From Neorhizobium galegae (GTDB taxonomy: Bacteria > Pseudomonadota > Alphaproteobacteria > Rhizobiales > Rhizobiaceae), in NCBI RefSeq assembly GCF_021391675.1, contig NZ_CP090095.1, forward strand, positions 687,501 through 751,500: DNA of 64,000 nt, read 5' to 3'. The stretch's first letter is position 1. The number at the start of each line of letters is the position of its first letter. This document shows positions 9,277 to 19,158 of this stretch, in pieces. The translations under genes were made by a program, and so were the position numbers. The notes under the pieces were generated by a model that saw only the letters and a list, made by a program, of their open reading frames with translations, searched no databases and was not told the origin of the DNA.

Positions 9277-10947
9277 ATGAATCTGTTGGCTCAATTTTCA
9301 CAAGTCTTTAAAAATCTGGCCGGTTTAGGCCAGACGCGACTTATTGCTTTAGGCGCTGTCGGCGTCGTTTCAATTGCGATCGTTATTGCGGCGGCCCTCT
9401 TCGTTAACAAGCCGGCTTACGAGACGCTCTATGTCGGTCTTGATACGGCCGACCTCAACCAGGTAAGCATCGCGCTGGCCGAGGCCAACATGTCCTTCCA
9501 GGTCGGTACGGACGGCACGAGCCTTCAGGTTCCGGCCGGTACGACGAGCAAGGCCCGGCTTCTGCTGGCCGAGCGGGGCCTGCCGAACAGCACCAACGCC
9601 GGTTACGAACTCTTCGACAATGTCGGTTCGCTCGGGCTGACCTCCTTCATGCAGGAAGTCACCCGCGTTCGCGCCCTTGAAGGTGAGATCGGCCGGTCGA
9701 TCCAGCAGATTAACGGCGTCAACGCCGCCCGCGTTCATATCGTCATGCCGGATGTCGGCAACTTCCGTAGGGGTGAGCAGAAACCGACGGCATCGGTGAT
9801 GATCCGGGCCAGTTCGACGACCGGGCGCAAGGCTGCTTCGTCCATTCGCCACCTTGTCGCCTCCGCAGTCCCCGGCCTCGACGTGGACGACGTGACCATT
9901 CTGGATTCCGCCGGTCAGCTGCTCGCATCAGGCGACGAATACGGCGGCAGCGAAATGAACAAGTCGCTGAGCATCGTCCAGAACGTTCAGCAGGAAATCG
10001 AAAACAATATCGACAAGGCGCTGGCGCCTTTCCTCGGCATGGACAATTTCCGTTCCAGCGTCACGGCGGCCCTTAACACGGATAGCCAGCAGATCAACGA
10101 GACGGTGTTCGATCCGAATTCCCGCGTCGAACGTTCGGTCCGCACCACCAAGGAAGCGTCGAAATCGCAGCAGACCCAGGACGACAACGCCACGACCGTG
10201 GAGCAGAACGTGCCGCAGGCCGCTCCGCCTCCGGGTGGGGCGAACGGTCCGAAATCGTCTGATCAGTCCGACAAAAAGGAAGAGCAGACCAACTACGAAA
10301 TCAACCAGAAGACCGTCGCCACGACGCGCAACAGCTACCAGATCGAGAAGGTTTCGGTCGCAGTCGTCGTCAACAAGGGTCGTATCGCGAAAATGGTCGG
10401 CGAGCCGGCTGACCAGGCCAAGGTCGATGCCTATCTCGCTGAGATGCAGAAGATCGTGGCATCCGCAGCCGGCATTAATGCCAACCGCGGCGACATAGTC
10501 ACGTTGACGGCCATGGACTTCCTGGAGAACCAGCTGCTCAGCGAAGCCTCCAGCGGCCCGGGCGTGATGGACATGCTGAGCCGGAACGTCGCGGGCATCA
10601 TCAACTCGCTCGCCTTCGTCCTGGTTGCTTTCCTGGTGGTCTGGCTCGGTCTTCGCCCGCTCATCCGCACCGTCAGCGGCAACAGCGTCGCCGGCGACGC
10701 AGCGGACGGTGCGGGTCTCGAACTTCCGGATTTCTCGCCGACGACCGGCAGCCCGGCACTCATGGACGGGTTTGGCTCCGACTTCGGTTTCGACAGCTCG
10801 AACGACATGCTGGGCGGTGGCGACGACGAGGGCTTCAACCGCCGCGTCAAGGAAGGTCCCGAAAAGCGCCTGGCCCGCATGGTCGAAATCTCCGAAGAGC
10901 GCGCCGCCAAGATTCTTCGCAAGTGGGCGCTCGAGAAGGCAGCCTGA
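9277..10947 (+). CDS. fliF: Flagellar MS-ring protein FliF
   Basis: Membrane protein of 556 residues that forms the MS ring, the base on which rotor and export gate assemble. It has a first membrane helix at about 22-43, a YscJ/FliF ring-building domain (about 45-220, RVHIVMP region), a low-complexity Pro/Gly/Ser-rich loop near 315-335, and a second membrane helix at about 445-465 (SLAFVLVAFLVVWLGL). The cytosolic tail ends in RMVEISEERAAKILRKW, which is the FliG-binding segment. It is a monocistronic unit with its own promoter element and terminator. Confidence 0.97.
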   Translation: MNLLAQFSQVFKNLAGLGQTRLIALGAVGVVSIAIVIAAALFVNKPAYETLYVGLDTADLNQVSIALAEANMSFQVGTDGTSLQVPAGTTSKARLLLAERGLPNSTNAGYELFDNVGSLGLTSFMQEVTRVRALEGEIGRSIQQINGVNAARVHIVMPDVGNFRRGEQKPTASVMIRASSTTGRKAASSIRHLVASAVPGLDVDDVTILDSAGQLLASGDEYGGSEMNKSLSIVQNVQQEIENNIDKALAPFLGMDNFRSSVTAALNTDSQQINETVFDPNSRVERSVRTTKEASKSQQTQDDNATTVEQNVPQAAPPPGGANGPKSSDQSDKKEEQTNYEINQKTVATTRNSYQIEKVSVAVVVNKGRIAKMVGEPADQAKVDAYLAEMQKIVASAAGINANRGDIVTLTAMDFLENQLLSEASSGPGVMDMLSRNVAGIINSLAFVLVAFLVVWLGLRPLIRTVSGNSVAGDAADGAGLELPDFSPTTGSPALMDGFGSDFGFDSSNDMLGGGDDEGFNRRVKEGPEKRLARMVEISEERAAKILRKWALEKAA

Positions 10948-11337
10948 CGGGGTATCACGAAAATATGATCGCTATGGGCCGGACCTTGTCCGGCCCATTT
11001 CTTTTCAGCCCCGCCGCACACTTGGCTAATTTATCTATATGGCGAATCAGCATGAATATGGCGCAACTGGGGAAATCCGATGTCGAGGCGATGGTAATTC
11101 GTAACGCGTCTCCTACAATGACCTTGATTCGTACAATCACTTCCAGAGGTCCCAAAGAGGTGGAACTACTGAAACTCCCGGTGTCTACGACGAGGGAAAG
11201 CGGCTACCGCCAATATTCTTGATGTATTTGCTTAATCCGGGATCGTTTCGGCGCTGGAGGGGTTGTATGGAAATCACAACATGCCGCGATGCGGGCATTC
11301 ATGATGAATGCGCCACGAGGCGGGGAGCAGGTACCGA
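10948..11337 (+). other. fliF-visN intergenic region
   Basis: About 390 bases holding the fliF terminator (10976-11007) and a short upstream ORF just before visN (11267-11356). The rest has no convincing gene; an open frame at 11052-11222 lacks a ribosome-binding site. The TCRCRCAAG-type element is absent, as expected if visNR sits at the top of the cascade. Confidence 0.55.
10976..11007 (+). terminator. Rho-independent terminator after fliF
   Basis: A perfect 9-bp stem (GGGCCGGAC / GTCCGGCCC) with a 3-base loop is followed by ATTTCTTTTC. It lies 28 bases after the fliF stop. Confidence 0.85.
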
Positions 11338-11356
11338 ATGGAGTTGTCGGGGGTAG
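11267..11356 (+). CDS. Short upstream ORF (29 codons) before visN
   Basis: ATG 11267 follows a strong ribosome-binding site (GGAGGGG, 11257-11263) and the frame runs 29 codons to TAG at 11354-11356. It encodes a peptide with three Cys (TTCRD, DECA, WSCRG) and no known motif. It overlaps the first possible visN start (11338), and its stop lies two bases before the ATG ATG at 11359/11362, so it could couple or restrict visN translation. Expression is not shown. Confidence 0.35.
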   Translation: MEITTCRDAGIHDECATRRGAGTEWSCRG

Positions 11357-12075
11357 AAATGATGACGGAGGGGCGCTCCTATGCGGAGTCTGCCGGCTCC
11401 AGAGGACTCTCGCGTGAGCAATTGGTTCGCCGTCTTTCGGTTTTGGCGGGCTCCAACAACATTCAGGCGGTCATGCGCCTGCTCGCAGATTACGTCGGCG
11501 CTTCTCATTTTCTGCTGGCCCGCTACGACCTCATCCAGGAACAGGGCCTCGATTTCATCGTTACCTCCAACTGGCCCTTTGATCTCGTCCGGCGCTTGGG
11601 CTCGGAGCTCGCAAGCGGTTACGCGCGTTCCACCGAACTGGAAAAATGCCTTTCGCTGCTGACACCCAGCTTTGCCTTGTTGCCTGACGACATCGTGCCG
11701 CCTGACGACATCAGCCGGCAGTATTGCGCGCTGACCTTTTGCGTCGGCAGGACGCGTTTCTCCCTGATGCTGCTGTTCCTGGACGGCATCATCCTGTCGC
11801 AGGAACGACTGAGGGAGGTGGGCTTGTTCGCCGCCTACGGCGCCAGTTTTGGAGAGAACGCCGATGCCAGGACGGAGCGTGATTTCGAACTGACGGAACG
11901 CGAGCTGGAATGTCTCTTCTGGATTGCGGAGGGCAAGACCAGTGACGAGATCGCCGTGATCCTCGGCATATCCCGTAATACGATCAACAATTACATTACC
12001 AGCGTGATGCGCAAGACGGCAACCAAGACCCGCTCCGAGGCGATTGCCTACGCGGTTCGCAACAATTTAGTTTAG
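11338..12075 (+). CDS. visN: LuxR-type motility master regulator VisN
   Basis: Transcription factor of 245 residues with an N-terminal GAF/autoinducer-binding-like domain (about 25-165) and a C-terminal LuxR HTH (ELTERELECLFWIAEGKTSDEIAVILGIS then NTINNYITSVMRKT). VisN and VisR act together to activate rem and the flagellar cascade in rhizobia. Start 11338 has GCAGG 6 bases upstream and gives the family length; 11359 and 11308 are alternatives. visR follows after 13 bases. Confidence 0.93.
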   Translation: MELSGVEMMTEGRSYAESAGSRGLSREQLVRRLSVLAGSNNIQAVMRLLADYVGASHFLLARYDLIQEQGLDFIVTSNWPFDLVRRLGSELASGYARSTELEKCLSLLTPSFALLPDDIVPPDDISRQYCALTFCVGRTRFSLMLLFLDGIILSQERLREVGLFAAYGASFGENADARTERDFELTERELECLFWIAEGKTSDEIAVILGISRNTINNYITSVMRKTATKTRSEAIAYAVRNNLV

Positions 12076-12088
12076 GAAAATAATTTCA

Positions 12089-12835
12089 ATGGGTTATTCG
12101 CGCAGCGGCACGGCAGACGGACCTGGAAGCATCCAGTATCTGCGCCTCCAGCGCGCATCGAGCCGGTCAGACATCTTTCCGAAGCTCGTCGCCATGCAGA
12201 AGAACCTGAAGGCGCGGAATTTTGCGGTTTTCCGGATTGCCGGCGCCGGGCTGCCCAACAAGCGTAAGCTTGTATGCGAGCTCGAAAACTGGGGAGCCGG
12301 CGCGCTCGAGAGCAGCAACCAGCTCATCGGTGTTTATGGCGAGGCGTTGCTGGACCATATCGAAACGTCGCTCCTGCCGCTGATCTGGAACGGATCGGAG
12401 AATACCAGTTTTGCCGATGCGGGCGAGTTTTCGCCATTGACGCATCGCCTGGATTCCGGCGTCGTTCCCTTTTCGGGTATCGCCTTTCCCGTGCGCCTCG
12501 GCGCCCTCGGCAACGGCTACGTCGCTTTCTTCGGGACATCGATGGATTTGGTGAGCGATGTCATCATCGATCAGCATGTCAGGAGCTGCCAGGTGGTCAT
12601 GGACCTTCTGGCACTGGACGAACGTCGCAGCGTTCCGGCGGAATCGCTGAGCGAACGTGAGATTGCCTGCCTTCAACTGGCCGGCGACGGTCGCATCAGC
12701 GAAGAGATTGCCGAAAAGCTCGGCCTCTCCGTCCACACCGTCAACGCCTATCTTGGCTCGGCCACCATCAAGCTCGATTCGGTCAACCGTATCCAGGCGA
12801 TCGCCAAGGCGATCAGGCTCGGTTATATCCACTGA
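12089..12835 (+). CDS. visR: LuxR-type motility master regulator VisR
   Basis: Transcription factor of 248 residues and partner of VisN. The N-terminal sensory domain (about 20-180) is of the autoinducer-binding type without recognised ligand residues. The C-terminal HTH is LSEREIACLQLAGDGRISEE then IAEKLGLSVHTVNAYLGSATIKL. AGGAAAA precedes the ATG. The gene is convergent with the unknown gene at 12883-13317, with only 47 bases between. Confidence 0.93.
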   Translation: MGYSRSGTADGPGSIQYLRLQRASSRSDIFPKLVAMQKNLKARNFAVFRIAGAGLPNKRKLVCELENWGAGALESSNQLIGVYGEALLDHIETSLLPLIWNGSENTSFADAGEFSPLTHRLDSGVVPFSGIAFPVRLGALGNGYVAFFGTSMDLVSDVIIDQHVRSCQVVMDLLALDERRSVPAESLSEREIACLQLAGDGRISEEIAEKLGLSVHTVNAYLGSATIKLDSVNRIQAIAKAIRLGYIH

Positions 12836-12882
12836 TCCGTTCGGATAAGAGCCCGTCTTTTTTCGTCTCGGGGTAGGGCGGC

Positions 12883-13317
12883 TCACATCTGCGAGTTGCT
12901 GGTCTTCACGAACTTGGCTTCCTGGAGGCTCTTTGCCAGGAAAGCTGTGTTGTCGTGGGGATCCTCGAAGGGCGCCTGGAACGCAATGTGGTCGATCTCG
13001 AGGGCTGCCAGCTGGTCAGCCAGCGTCAGACGCGCATAAACCGAAACACCGCGCGGCTTGATTTCGAGGTCGAGGACGACTTCCGGCTTGCCGTTCCATT
13101 CGAGCTTGTAGTCGCCGCCGGAGCCGAAACTGACGGTCCCGGGATGGAAATAGAGCTCGGCTGCTGAAGACACGAGATCGGCAAGGCTGCCGTGGCACTC
13201 TAGACGTAGAAGTGAGATGAGATCACCGGCATCGAGCAGGCGAAGTTCCGAAGCCACCGGGCTGATTGCTTGTGCAACGATTTCTTCCCGTTCGGTGGAG
13301 TAGGTGCATTTCTTCAT
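12883..13317 (-). CDS. Conserved motility-cluster protein of unknown function
   Basis: Protein of 144 residues directly downstream of flhB (5-base gap) and convergent with visR, so it is probably co-transcribed with flhB. No signal peptide or membrane helix is visible. It has an N-terminal helical part (about 10-55) and a beta-rich second half (LEIKPRGVSVYARLTLADQLA). A gene of this kind is usually found here in rhizobial flagellar clusters. I do not recognise a named family. Its conserved position suggests a role in motility. Confidence 0.8.
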   Translation of the reverse strand: MKKCTYSTEREEIVAQAISPVASELRLLDAGDLISLLRLECHGSLADLVSSAAELYFHPGTVSFGSGGDYKLEWNGKPEVVLDLEIKPRGVSVYARLTLADQLAALEIDHIAFQAPFEDPHDNTAFLAKSLQEAKFVKTSNSQM

Positions 13318-13322
13318 GACGC

Positions 13323-14402
13323 TCAGCGTGTCCGTTTTTTTTGCGACCGGGAAGCGTAGACCCGGTGCACGAGTTCTGCCACAGCCTTGTAGAAGACTGG
13401 CGGAATGACACTATCCGCCGAGACTTGCGCAAACATGGAGCGCGCCAGGGGCGGATCCTCGAAAATGGGGATATCGTTTTGCTTGGCGATTTCGCGAATC
13501 TTGAGGGCAATCAGGTCCTGGCCCTTGGCGACGACGACCGGCGCGTCGTTCTCCTCGCGCACGTAACGCAGCGCTACCGCAAAGTGAGTCGGGTTGGCGA
13601 TCACCAGGGTGGCGCGCGGCACGTTGTTGATCATCCGCCGGCGGGCACGGTCGCGCGCGACCGATTTCTGGCGCTGCTTGACGATTGGGTCGCCCTGCGC
13701 CTGCTTGTATTCGTCCTTGACCTCCTGCTTGGTCATCTTGAGTTCGTTGTACCAGTGGTAGCGCGTCCACAGGACGTCGACCACGGCAAGTATCCCCGCC
13801 GACAGGACAACAACGACCACCATTCGGCGGATAATTGCATCCAGTTTCACGAGGATGACCTGCGGATCCGAGAACATCGCGTCCAGCGAGGAGAGATATT
13901 CGCCGCGCAATGCGAAATACATGATCACTGCCACGATCAGGATCTTGAAGATCGACTTTCCGAATTCGACGAAACCCGGAACGCTGTAGATCCGCCCGAA
14001 ACCCTTGGTGGGTGAAACGCGGGAAATCTGCGGCCGCACGCGCTCGAGGACCAGTGACGGCATGTTCTGCGCGAACGACGAGCCAAGCCCGAAAATGATG
14101 AAGAGCAGCATCACCGGAACGAGGAACGCAGCGATCGCCCAGCCGAGATGGACGCTCAGCGAAACGACGTCCGTCGAATTTTCGAGCCGCCACTGATCCG
14201 GCTGTTCGAAAAGGTCCTTCAGCGTCTCGGCCATTTTTGCGATGTTCGAGGGCAGGAAGAAGACGAGAAAGACATAGAATGCCAGCATGGAGGCGAAAAG
14301 CGGTACCTCTCGGGAGACCGGGACGTTACCCTTGTCTGCCGCTTCCGACATTCGTTTGGCGGTCGGGTTTTCTGTTTTACTGTCTTTATCGTCGTCGGAC
14401 AC
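13323..14402 (-). CDS. flhB: Flagellar export gate protein FlhB
   Basis: Export-switch protein of 359 residues. Four membrane helices lie near 33-52, 87-106, 150-166 and 192-212. A charged cytosolic domain follows with the self-cleavage site N270-P271-T272-H273 ([14 protein letters not shown]). Cleavage there changes substrate class from rod/hook to filament proteins. A positively charged linker precedes it ([16 protein letters not shown]). The gene lies downstream of the fliG terminator and therefore needs a promoter in 14403-14563, where I see none of the TCRCRCAAG type. Confidence 0.97.
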   Translation of the reverse strand: MSDDDKDSKTENPTAKRMSEAADKGNVPVSREVPLFASMLAFYVFLVFFLPSNIAKMAETLKDLFEQPDQWRLENSTDVVSLSVHLGWAIAAFLVPVMLLFIIFGLGSSFAQNMPSLVLERVRPQISRVSPTKGFGRIYSVPGFVEFGKSIFKILIVAVIMYFALRGEYLSSLDAMFSDPQVILVKLDAIIRRMVVVVVLSAGILAVVDVLWTRYHWYNELKMTKQEVKDEYKQAQGDPIVKQRQKSVARDRARRRMINNVPRATLVIANPTHFAVALRYVREENDAPVVVAKGQDLIALKIREIAKQNDIPIFEDPPLARSMFAQVSADSVIPPVFYKAVAELVHRVYASRSQKKRTR

Positions 14403-14563
14403 GGCTTTGAACCAATCGGTCTTCCGGTTGCGAGGACGTGGCTCAAACGAATCGGCCGCCGCCGCCCGCGATGTTACCGCATCGCCTGCTAGCCGCTAAT
14501 CGAGTCAAGAAAAAGACTGTGGGTGGCCGGAAAATATCGGCGAAAGGCTGGCCGAAACGAAAA

Positions 14564-14587
14564 CGGAGCGGGAAATTTCCCGCTCCG
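14564..14587 (-). terminator. Rho-independent terminator of the motA-fliM-fliN-fliG operon
   Basis: This is a perfect 24-base palindrome with 12-base arms (CGGAGCGGGAAA and its complement). Read on the minus strand it is followed by TTTTCGTTTC. It lies about 28 bases after the fliG stop. Confidence 0.85.
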
Positions 14588-14615
14588 CTTCCTTCGTGGC
14601 GCCTTAATCGGCAGG

Positions 14616-15668
14616 TCAGGCGGCTTCGGCCGGCTTGTCGCCTTCCTTCTTTTCTTCCTTGAGCATGATCTGGCCCGAATTGGCGAGCCGGATCGCTTCC
14701 TGTGCGATCGCGCGACGGGCAATCGCCACTTCGCGCGGATTGAGGTTCATGTTCTGAACCGCGAGATCGCTTTCGATCATGCGGCGTTGGCGCGGGCTGA
14801 TCGCCGCGAGAACACATTCCTTGATCTCGTTGGTCGCGCCGCGCAGCGCCATCGTGAGAATGTCCCCTGCGACGTCGTTGAGCAGCATGACGCGGCTGCG
14901 CTGCGGCATGTAGAGCAGGTCTTCGAAGAGGAAGATCTTCGGGCGGACCTTGTTGACGGAGTCTTTGCTGATCGTCTCGAGTGAGCTGAGCAGGGTATCG
15001 ACCTGGCTCTTTTCGAGCTCGTTCATTAGCTCGGCGACCTTGTTCGAGCCATTCGAGTTGCGTTCGGCTTCGATTGCCGCGATCAGTTCCATCACCCGGT
15101 TCTCGATGATCTGCGCGGCCTTGGGACTGACTTCCTTCATGTTGACGGCGCGGTTCATGATATCGGCGCGGCGGCTGTCGGGAAGCTGGAGAAGGACCTT
15201 GGCGCCAAAGATCGACGGCATCTGCGAAAGAATGTAGGCGACCGTCTGAGGATGTTCGCGCGACAGGAATTTGCCCACGAATGCCGGATCGGCATCCTGC
15301 AGGCGGTCCCAGATATTGGCCTGGTAGTCGTCGAACGCGGCGCGGCGGCCGAGCAGCCCGTCGACCTCTTCCGGCGTGAGGCCCGCTTCGAGAATGCCCT
15401 CGATCGCTGCGGCATTGTCCATGAGACCGGTGCCCTCGGTGAACAGGTCCTCAAACTCGTTGACGAGTTCGAGGAGTTCGTCCGGGGGGATGGCGCGCAG
15501 GCTCTGGGCACAGGCTATGATATTCTGCAGCTCGGCCTGGGTGAAATACTTGAGAAGCTTGCCAGCGACGCCCTTGCCCATAGCCAGGAGCACTGCCGCG
15601 GCCTTTTCGGCCTTGGACAACGGTTTCGTAGAGAGGGCGCTGCCACCGAAATCCTCAAAGTCCATCAT
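14616..15668 (-). CDS. fliG: Flagellar motor switch protein FliG
   Basis: Rotor protein of 350 residues linking FliF to FliM and providing the charged ridge that contacts MotA. It has an N-terminal MS-ring-binding domain (LSKAEKAAAVLLAMGKGVAGK), a middle ARM domain with the EHPQ motif (SREHPQTVAYILSQMP), and a C-terminal domain with charged residues (IKECVLAAISPRQRRMIESDL). ATG 15668 is preceded by GAAGGAAG. The upstream extension to 15689 lacks a ribosome-binding site. Confidence 0.96.
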   Translation of the reverse strand: MMDFEDFGGSALSTKPLSKAEKAAAVLLAMGKGVAGKLLKYFTQAELQNIIACAQSLRAIPPDELLELVNEFEDLFTEGTGLMDNAAAIEGILEAGLTPEEVDGLLGRRAAFDDYQANIWDRLQDADPAFVGKFLSREHPQTVAYILSQMPSIFGAKVLLQLPDSRRADIMNRAVNMKEVSPKAAQIIENRVMELIAAIEAERNSNGSNKVAELMNELEKSQVDTLLSSLETISKDSVNKVRPKIFLFEDLLYMPQRSRVMLLNDVAGDILTMALRGATNEIKECVLAAISPRQRRMIESDLAVQNMNLNPREVAIARRAIAQEAIRLANSGQIMLKEEKKEGDKPAEAA

Positions 15669-15696
15669 GGTCTTCCTTCTCTGTCCCAAACAGGGA

Positions 15697-16281
15697 TCAG
15701 GTTCTTCTCGTGCTCAGTACTTCCGTCAGTCGCACACCGAAACGCGTGTCGTCATTTTCCAGCACGGTGATTTCACCCTTGCCGATGCGGCGTCCGTTGA
15801 CCACGATTTCAACCGGCTCGCCGATCTTCTTGTCGAGTGCGATCGTCGCACCCTCCTCGAGGGTCATCAGGCCCGACACCTGCATGCGGCTCGTACCGAG
15901 CACGATCTCGACGTCGATCGGGATATCCATGATCAGGTCGAGATTGGCGTTGAGCGCGCTGCCCGGTTCCTGGTAGGCGGCGCTGCTGGATGTCGAGCTG
16001 CCGAAATCGTTGCCGCCGAAGCTTTTTGCTCCGCCGAGACCCGAGGCAGCGCCACCGAATGTATCAGCCTGTGCTTCGAAGCCGCCGCCGAAGGACGGAG
16101 CGTCGGCCGAAAAATCCGAGGTTGCGGACGAACCGAAATCGGCATCGAAATCAGGCGCGCCGCCATCGGCATCCGTCTTCAAGACGCCGCGCAAATCGTC
16201 GATGGCCTGATCCAGATCGGCATCATTGCCGATCGGCATCAGCGAGTCGTCGTCGGTGAGAGGTGTCTTCTTCGTAGCCAT
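15697..16281 (-). CDS. fliN: Flagellar motor switch protein FliN
   Basis: C-ring protein of 194 residues. The C-terminal SpoA/FliN domain (about 110-190) is intact ([20 protein letters not shown], then [27 protein letters not shown]). About 105 preceding residues form an acidic Asp/Ser/Gly/Phe-rich segment without predicted fold, so it is longer than E. coli FliN (137). It lies between fliM (73-base gap) and fliG (28-base gap) in one operon. Confidence 0.95.
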   Translation of the reverse strand: MATKKTPLTDDDSLMPIGNDADLDQAIDDLRGVLKTDADGGAPDFDADFGSSATSDFSADAPSFGGGFEAQADTFGGAASGLGGAKSFGGNDFGSSTSSSAAYQEPGSALNANLDLIMDIPIDVEIVLGTSRMQVSGLMTLEEGATIALDKKIGEPVEIVVNGRRIGKGEITVLENDDTRFGVRLTEVLSTRRT

Positions 16282-16354
16282 GCGGTGATTATTCCTGTTG
16301 AAACTTGCGTCAGCCTGCCTTGGCGAAAAAGCCGATAACAGGCTGGCCGCGGGT

Positions 16355-17311
16355 CTAGCCTATCAGGTGTTGGAGAATCTCGTCGTCCGTGCTGATGTTA
16401 TCCTTTACGCGGACTGTATACCGCTCGCCGGACCGCCCGAATTCGCACGAATACATATCCCGGCCGTTTGCACTGACCTGAACCTGGACATCGCGCTTGT
16501 CCTGGAAAGCGATCACGTCGCCGGCTGCGAGCCGCGAGATCGTACCGAGCGTCAGCTTCTGCAGGCGAATACGGGCCTCCAGGGTGACATGCGAGCGGCG
16601 GACCTGGTCTTTCATGCGGTCCGTCCATTCCTGCTTGGCCTTGGAAGCCTGAGCCTTCGACTTCGGCGCGGTGACCTTGGTCTTCAGGAAGGCACGTTGA
16701 GGGATGACGAGAGCGAATTCGGAGATCACCGAACCGAGCTCGAACGCCATGCGGATGGAGACGCCGAATTCCGGGCGCGCCAGATCGTCCGACTTTGGGC
16801 GGTCTTCGGCGTTATGAGGCCGTTCAAGGCTTGCTTCGAAGCTCCCCTGCGCGTTGACGCCGGAGCGCAGCACGTCGGCGATCCGCTCGAAAACCATCAC
16901 GGCGAGGTCGAGTTCGATATCAGAAAGCGGACGTTCGATCGGCTGTTCGATCGTGTTGGGGGCGGAGCCCAGCATCAGTTCCATGAGTGCAATCACGAAG
17001 CTGTTGCCGCAACCGAGCACGAAATTCGGGGACCAGTTGCGCAGGGCTCCGTCGGAAAGGGCAAACCCATCGCCGAGGTCGGCGATGAGATCGGTCATCA
17101 GGCCGGACGTGCAGCTCACATAGGAGACGCCGATCCGGATGCCGGTTTCGCTGTGAAAGACGTCCGGCAGGAATTCCGCGTAGAGTTGGGCGAATTCGCT
17201 GCTGATCTTCTCGACGGTCTTCTTGTCGCCGAGGCCTCCGGTCAGTTTTGCCAGGAGCGCCAGGTCCATGCCCGACGCCGGTGATTGGTTTGCTTGGTTC
17301 GACGTCATCAT
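16355..17311 (-). CDS. fliM: Flagellar motor switch protein FliM
   Basis: C-ring protein of 318 residues that receives the CheY2 signal. It has a CheC-like middle domain (about 60-230, [19 protein letters not shown]) and a C-terminal SpoA domain ([26 protein letters not shown]). The usual N-terminal CheY-binding motif (SQxEIDALL type) is not present in that form; the start reads [14 protein letters not shown] instead. The start codon overlaps the motA stop (ATGA). Confidence 0.93.
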   Translation of the reverse strand: MMTSNQANQSPASGMDLALLAKLTGGLGDKKTVEKISSEFAQLYAEFLPDVFHSETGIRIGVSYVSCTSGLMTDLIADLGDGFALSDGALRNWSPNFVLGCGNSFVIALMELMLGSAPNTIEQPIERPLSDIELDLAVMVFERIADVLRSGVNAQGSFEASLERPHNAEDRPKSDDLARPEFGVSIRMAFELGSVISEFALVIPQRAFLKTKVTAPKSKAQASKAKQEWTDRMKDQVRRSHVTLEARIRLQKLTLGTISRLAAGDVIAFQDKRDVQVQVSANGRDMYSCEFGRSGERYTVRVKDNISTDDEILQHLIG

Positions 17312-18177
17312 GCCGCCTTTTCTCCACCAGGATTCATCATTTCCTGCTCGACCGAGTCGATCGAGGGCCGTTCTTTGTTGGAAATCGTCTTGCGTCCGTA
17401 TTCGAGCGCGACCTGCGGCACGGAGCCGTTCATGTAGGCAAGCAGGGTCTGCTTGACGATGATGTACAGGCGATGCTGCTTGGTGCGGACGATCTTGATC
17501 TGGGAGGTCAGCGGGTTGCAGACCGAATAGGACAGGAAGATGCCGAGCATGGTGCCGACGAGAGCTGCACCGATGAGACCGCCGAGAACTTCCGGCGATT
17601 CGTTGATCTTGCCCATCGCCTTGATAACCCCGAGAACGGCGGCGACGATACCGATGGCCGGGAACGAGTCACCCATCGCGGTGATCGCGTGATAGGGCTT
17701 CATCTTGTCGGAGAACATGGTGCTGATTTCTTCATCCATCAGGGCCTCGATCTCATGGGAGCGGGCATTGCCGATGATGATGAGGCGCACGTAGTCGCAG
17801 ATGAAGGCAGTCAGTTCCTTGTTCTTCAGGACCGTCGGAGCGGTCTGGAAGATCGGCGATTCCTCCGGATTGTCGATATGCGCCTCGATTTCGTTGCGCG
17901 ACTTGGTTCTAAGGTCGCGCATCAGCGAATAAAGCACGCCGAGAACGTCTAGATAGTTCCGCTCTTTCGGTACGGCGTTCTTGAAGGCCTCTCCGAGCGC
18001 CTTGCCGCTATCCTTCACGACTTTCATCGGGTTGGCCATGATGAAGCCGCCGAGACCGGCGCCACCGATGATCAGAAGCTCGTAAGGCTGGATGAGGACG
18101 TCGATGTGGCCACCCATGGCCATGAAGCCACCGAGAATACAGCCAACGGTGATGACAAAGCCGATAATAATATTCAT
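17308..18177 (-). CDS. motA: Flagellar stator protein MotA
   Basis: Proton-channel stator subunit of 289 residues with four membrane helices: about 1-20, 30-50, 170-190 ([13 protein letters not shown]) and 200-225 ([19 protein letters not shown]). A large cytosolic loop between the second and third contacts FliG. The start is ATG 18177 ([17 protein letters not shown]), the canonical MotA N-terminus; an open extension to 18288 overlaps the promoter. It heads the motA-fliM-fliN-fliG operon. Confidence 0.96.
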   Translation of the reverse strand: MNIIIGFVITVGCILGGFMAMGGHIDVLIQPYELLIIGGAGLGGFIMANPMKVVKDSGKALGEAFKNAVPKERNYLDVLGVLYSLMRDLRTKSRNEIEAHIDNPEESPIFQTAPTVLKNKELTAFICDYVRLIIIGNARSHEIEALMDEEISTMFSDKMKPYHAITAMGDSFPAIGIVAAVLGVIKAMGKINESPEVLGGLIGAALVGTMLGIFLSYSVCNPLTSQIKIVRTKQHRLYIIVKQTLLAYMNGSVPQVALEYGRKTISNKERPSIDSVEQEMMNPGGEKAA

Positions 18178-18213
18178 CGCGTACCTGTGCCCGATTGTTT
18201 TCGTTTGTCTTGG

Positions 18214-18237
18214 GGATAAGGCGTCTGGCTTGCGTGA
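18214..18237 (-). promoter_or_regulatory. Flagellar promoter element upstream of motA
   Basis: On the minus strand the sequence is TCACGCAAG, nine bases, then TTATCC, ending 36 bases before the motA ATG. It is a full match to TCRCRCAAG-N9-YTA and lies 44 bases from the oppositely oriented copy for the flgF operon. Confidence 0.65.
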
Positions 18238-18280
18238 GGCTGGCTGTGGAGACGCCATTGAAAGCAGGTCCGGAACAGCC

Positions 18281-18304
18281 TCGCACAAGTCTTCGAGCCT
18301 AGTT
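18281..18304 (+). promoter_or_regulatory. Flagellar promoter element upstream of the DUF1217-flgF operon
   Basis: TCGCACAAG, nine bases, then CTAGTT, ending 73 bases before the GTG start at 18378. It is a full match to TCRCRCAAG-N9-YTA. Confidence 0.65.
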
Positions 18305-18377
18305 CTGCCGACGATCGGACCGGATTGCCCGCTCCGCAGCGACGTCCGCCGCTTCCGCGGACTTAGGTAGAGATATC

Positions 18378-19157
18378 GTGATCACGACCTATACCAGCTA
18401 CGCAATGATCAGCCGCGACATGTCGAAGTCGCTGGAACGCGTCGCCGAAAAGCCGGAAGTTGCGCGCGAGAGCGAATATTACCTCTCCAAGATCGGCAGC
18501 ATCAAAACCATCGACGACTTCATGGCCGATACGCGCATCTATAATTACGCGCTGAAGGCTCACGGTCTCGAGGATATGGCGTATGCCAAGGCGTTCATCC
18601 GCAAGGTCCTGACCGAGGGTACCGACAACAAGGCGGATTTCGCCAACCAGCTCTCCGACAGTCGCTATTCGCAGCTCGCGGAATCCCTGAATTTTGCCGC
18701 CTTTGGCACCACCGCCACCTCCTTCGACAAGGCCCAGAAGGGCGTCGTTGACAAGTTCCAGCGCCAGACGCTGGAAGAGGATGCGGGCGTCGACAACATG
18801 GGTGTCCGGCTGGCGCTCTATTTCGAGCGCACCGCCCCAACGATCAAATCCGGCATGGAAGTTCTTGCCGACGACGCGCTTTCGGAAGTCATGCGCACCG
18901 CGCTTGGAATGTCGGCCGACATGATCGGGGCCGACCTCGACCGCCAGGCCAAATACATCGAAGACACGGTCAAGATCGCGGATTTCCAGGACCCGGCCAA
19001 GGTCAACAAATTTCTCGAGCGGTTCACGGCGATGTGGGAGATCAGCAATCCCACCGAGAGCTACGATCCGCTCGCCGTCTTCAATTCCCCATCGTCGAGC
19101 GGAATTTCCACGGATCTTCTGATCTCGATCAATAACCTGAAACTCGGAGGCAAATGA
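18378..19157 (+). CDS. DUF1217-family flagellar-cluster protein
   Basis: Helical protein of 259 residues without signal peptide or membrane helix. The repeated pattern ([33 protein letters not shown], then [20 protein letters not shown]) is that of the DUF1217 family found in rhizobial flagellar clusters. It is the first gene of the operon running through fliL and starts with GTG. flgF begins one base after its stop, so tight coupling suggests a rod or export role. Its function is not known to me. Confidence 0.8.
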   Translation: MITTYTSYAMISRDMSKSLERVAEKPEVARESEYYLSKIGSIKTIDDFMADTRIYNYALKAHGLEDMAYAKAFIRKVLTEGTDNKADFANQLSDSRYSQLAESLNFAAFGTTATSFDKAQKGVVDKFQRQTLEEDAGVDNMGVRLALYFERTAPTIKSGMEVLADDALSEVMRTALGMSADMIGADLDRQAKYIEDTVKIADFQDPAKVNKFLERFTAMWEISNPTESYDPLAVFNSPSSSGISTDLLISINNLKLGGK

Positions 19158-19158
19158 T

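Noticed and set aside
11052..11222. Possible 56-codon gene between fliF and visN
   Set aside because: There is no ribosome-binding site and no recognisable composition, and it follows directly after the fliF terminator.
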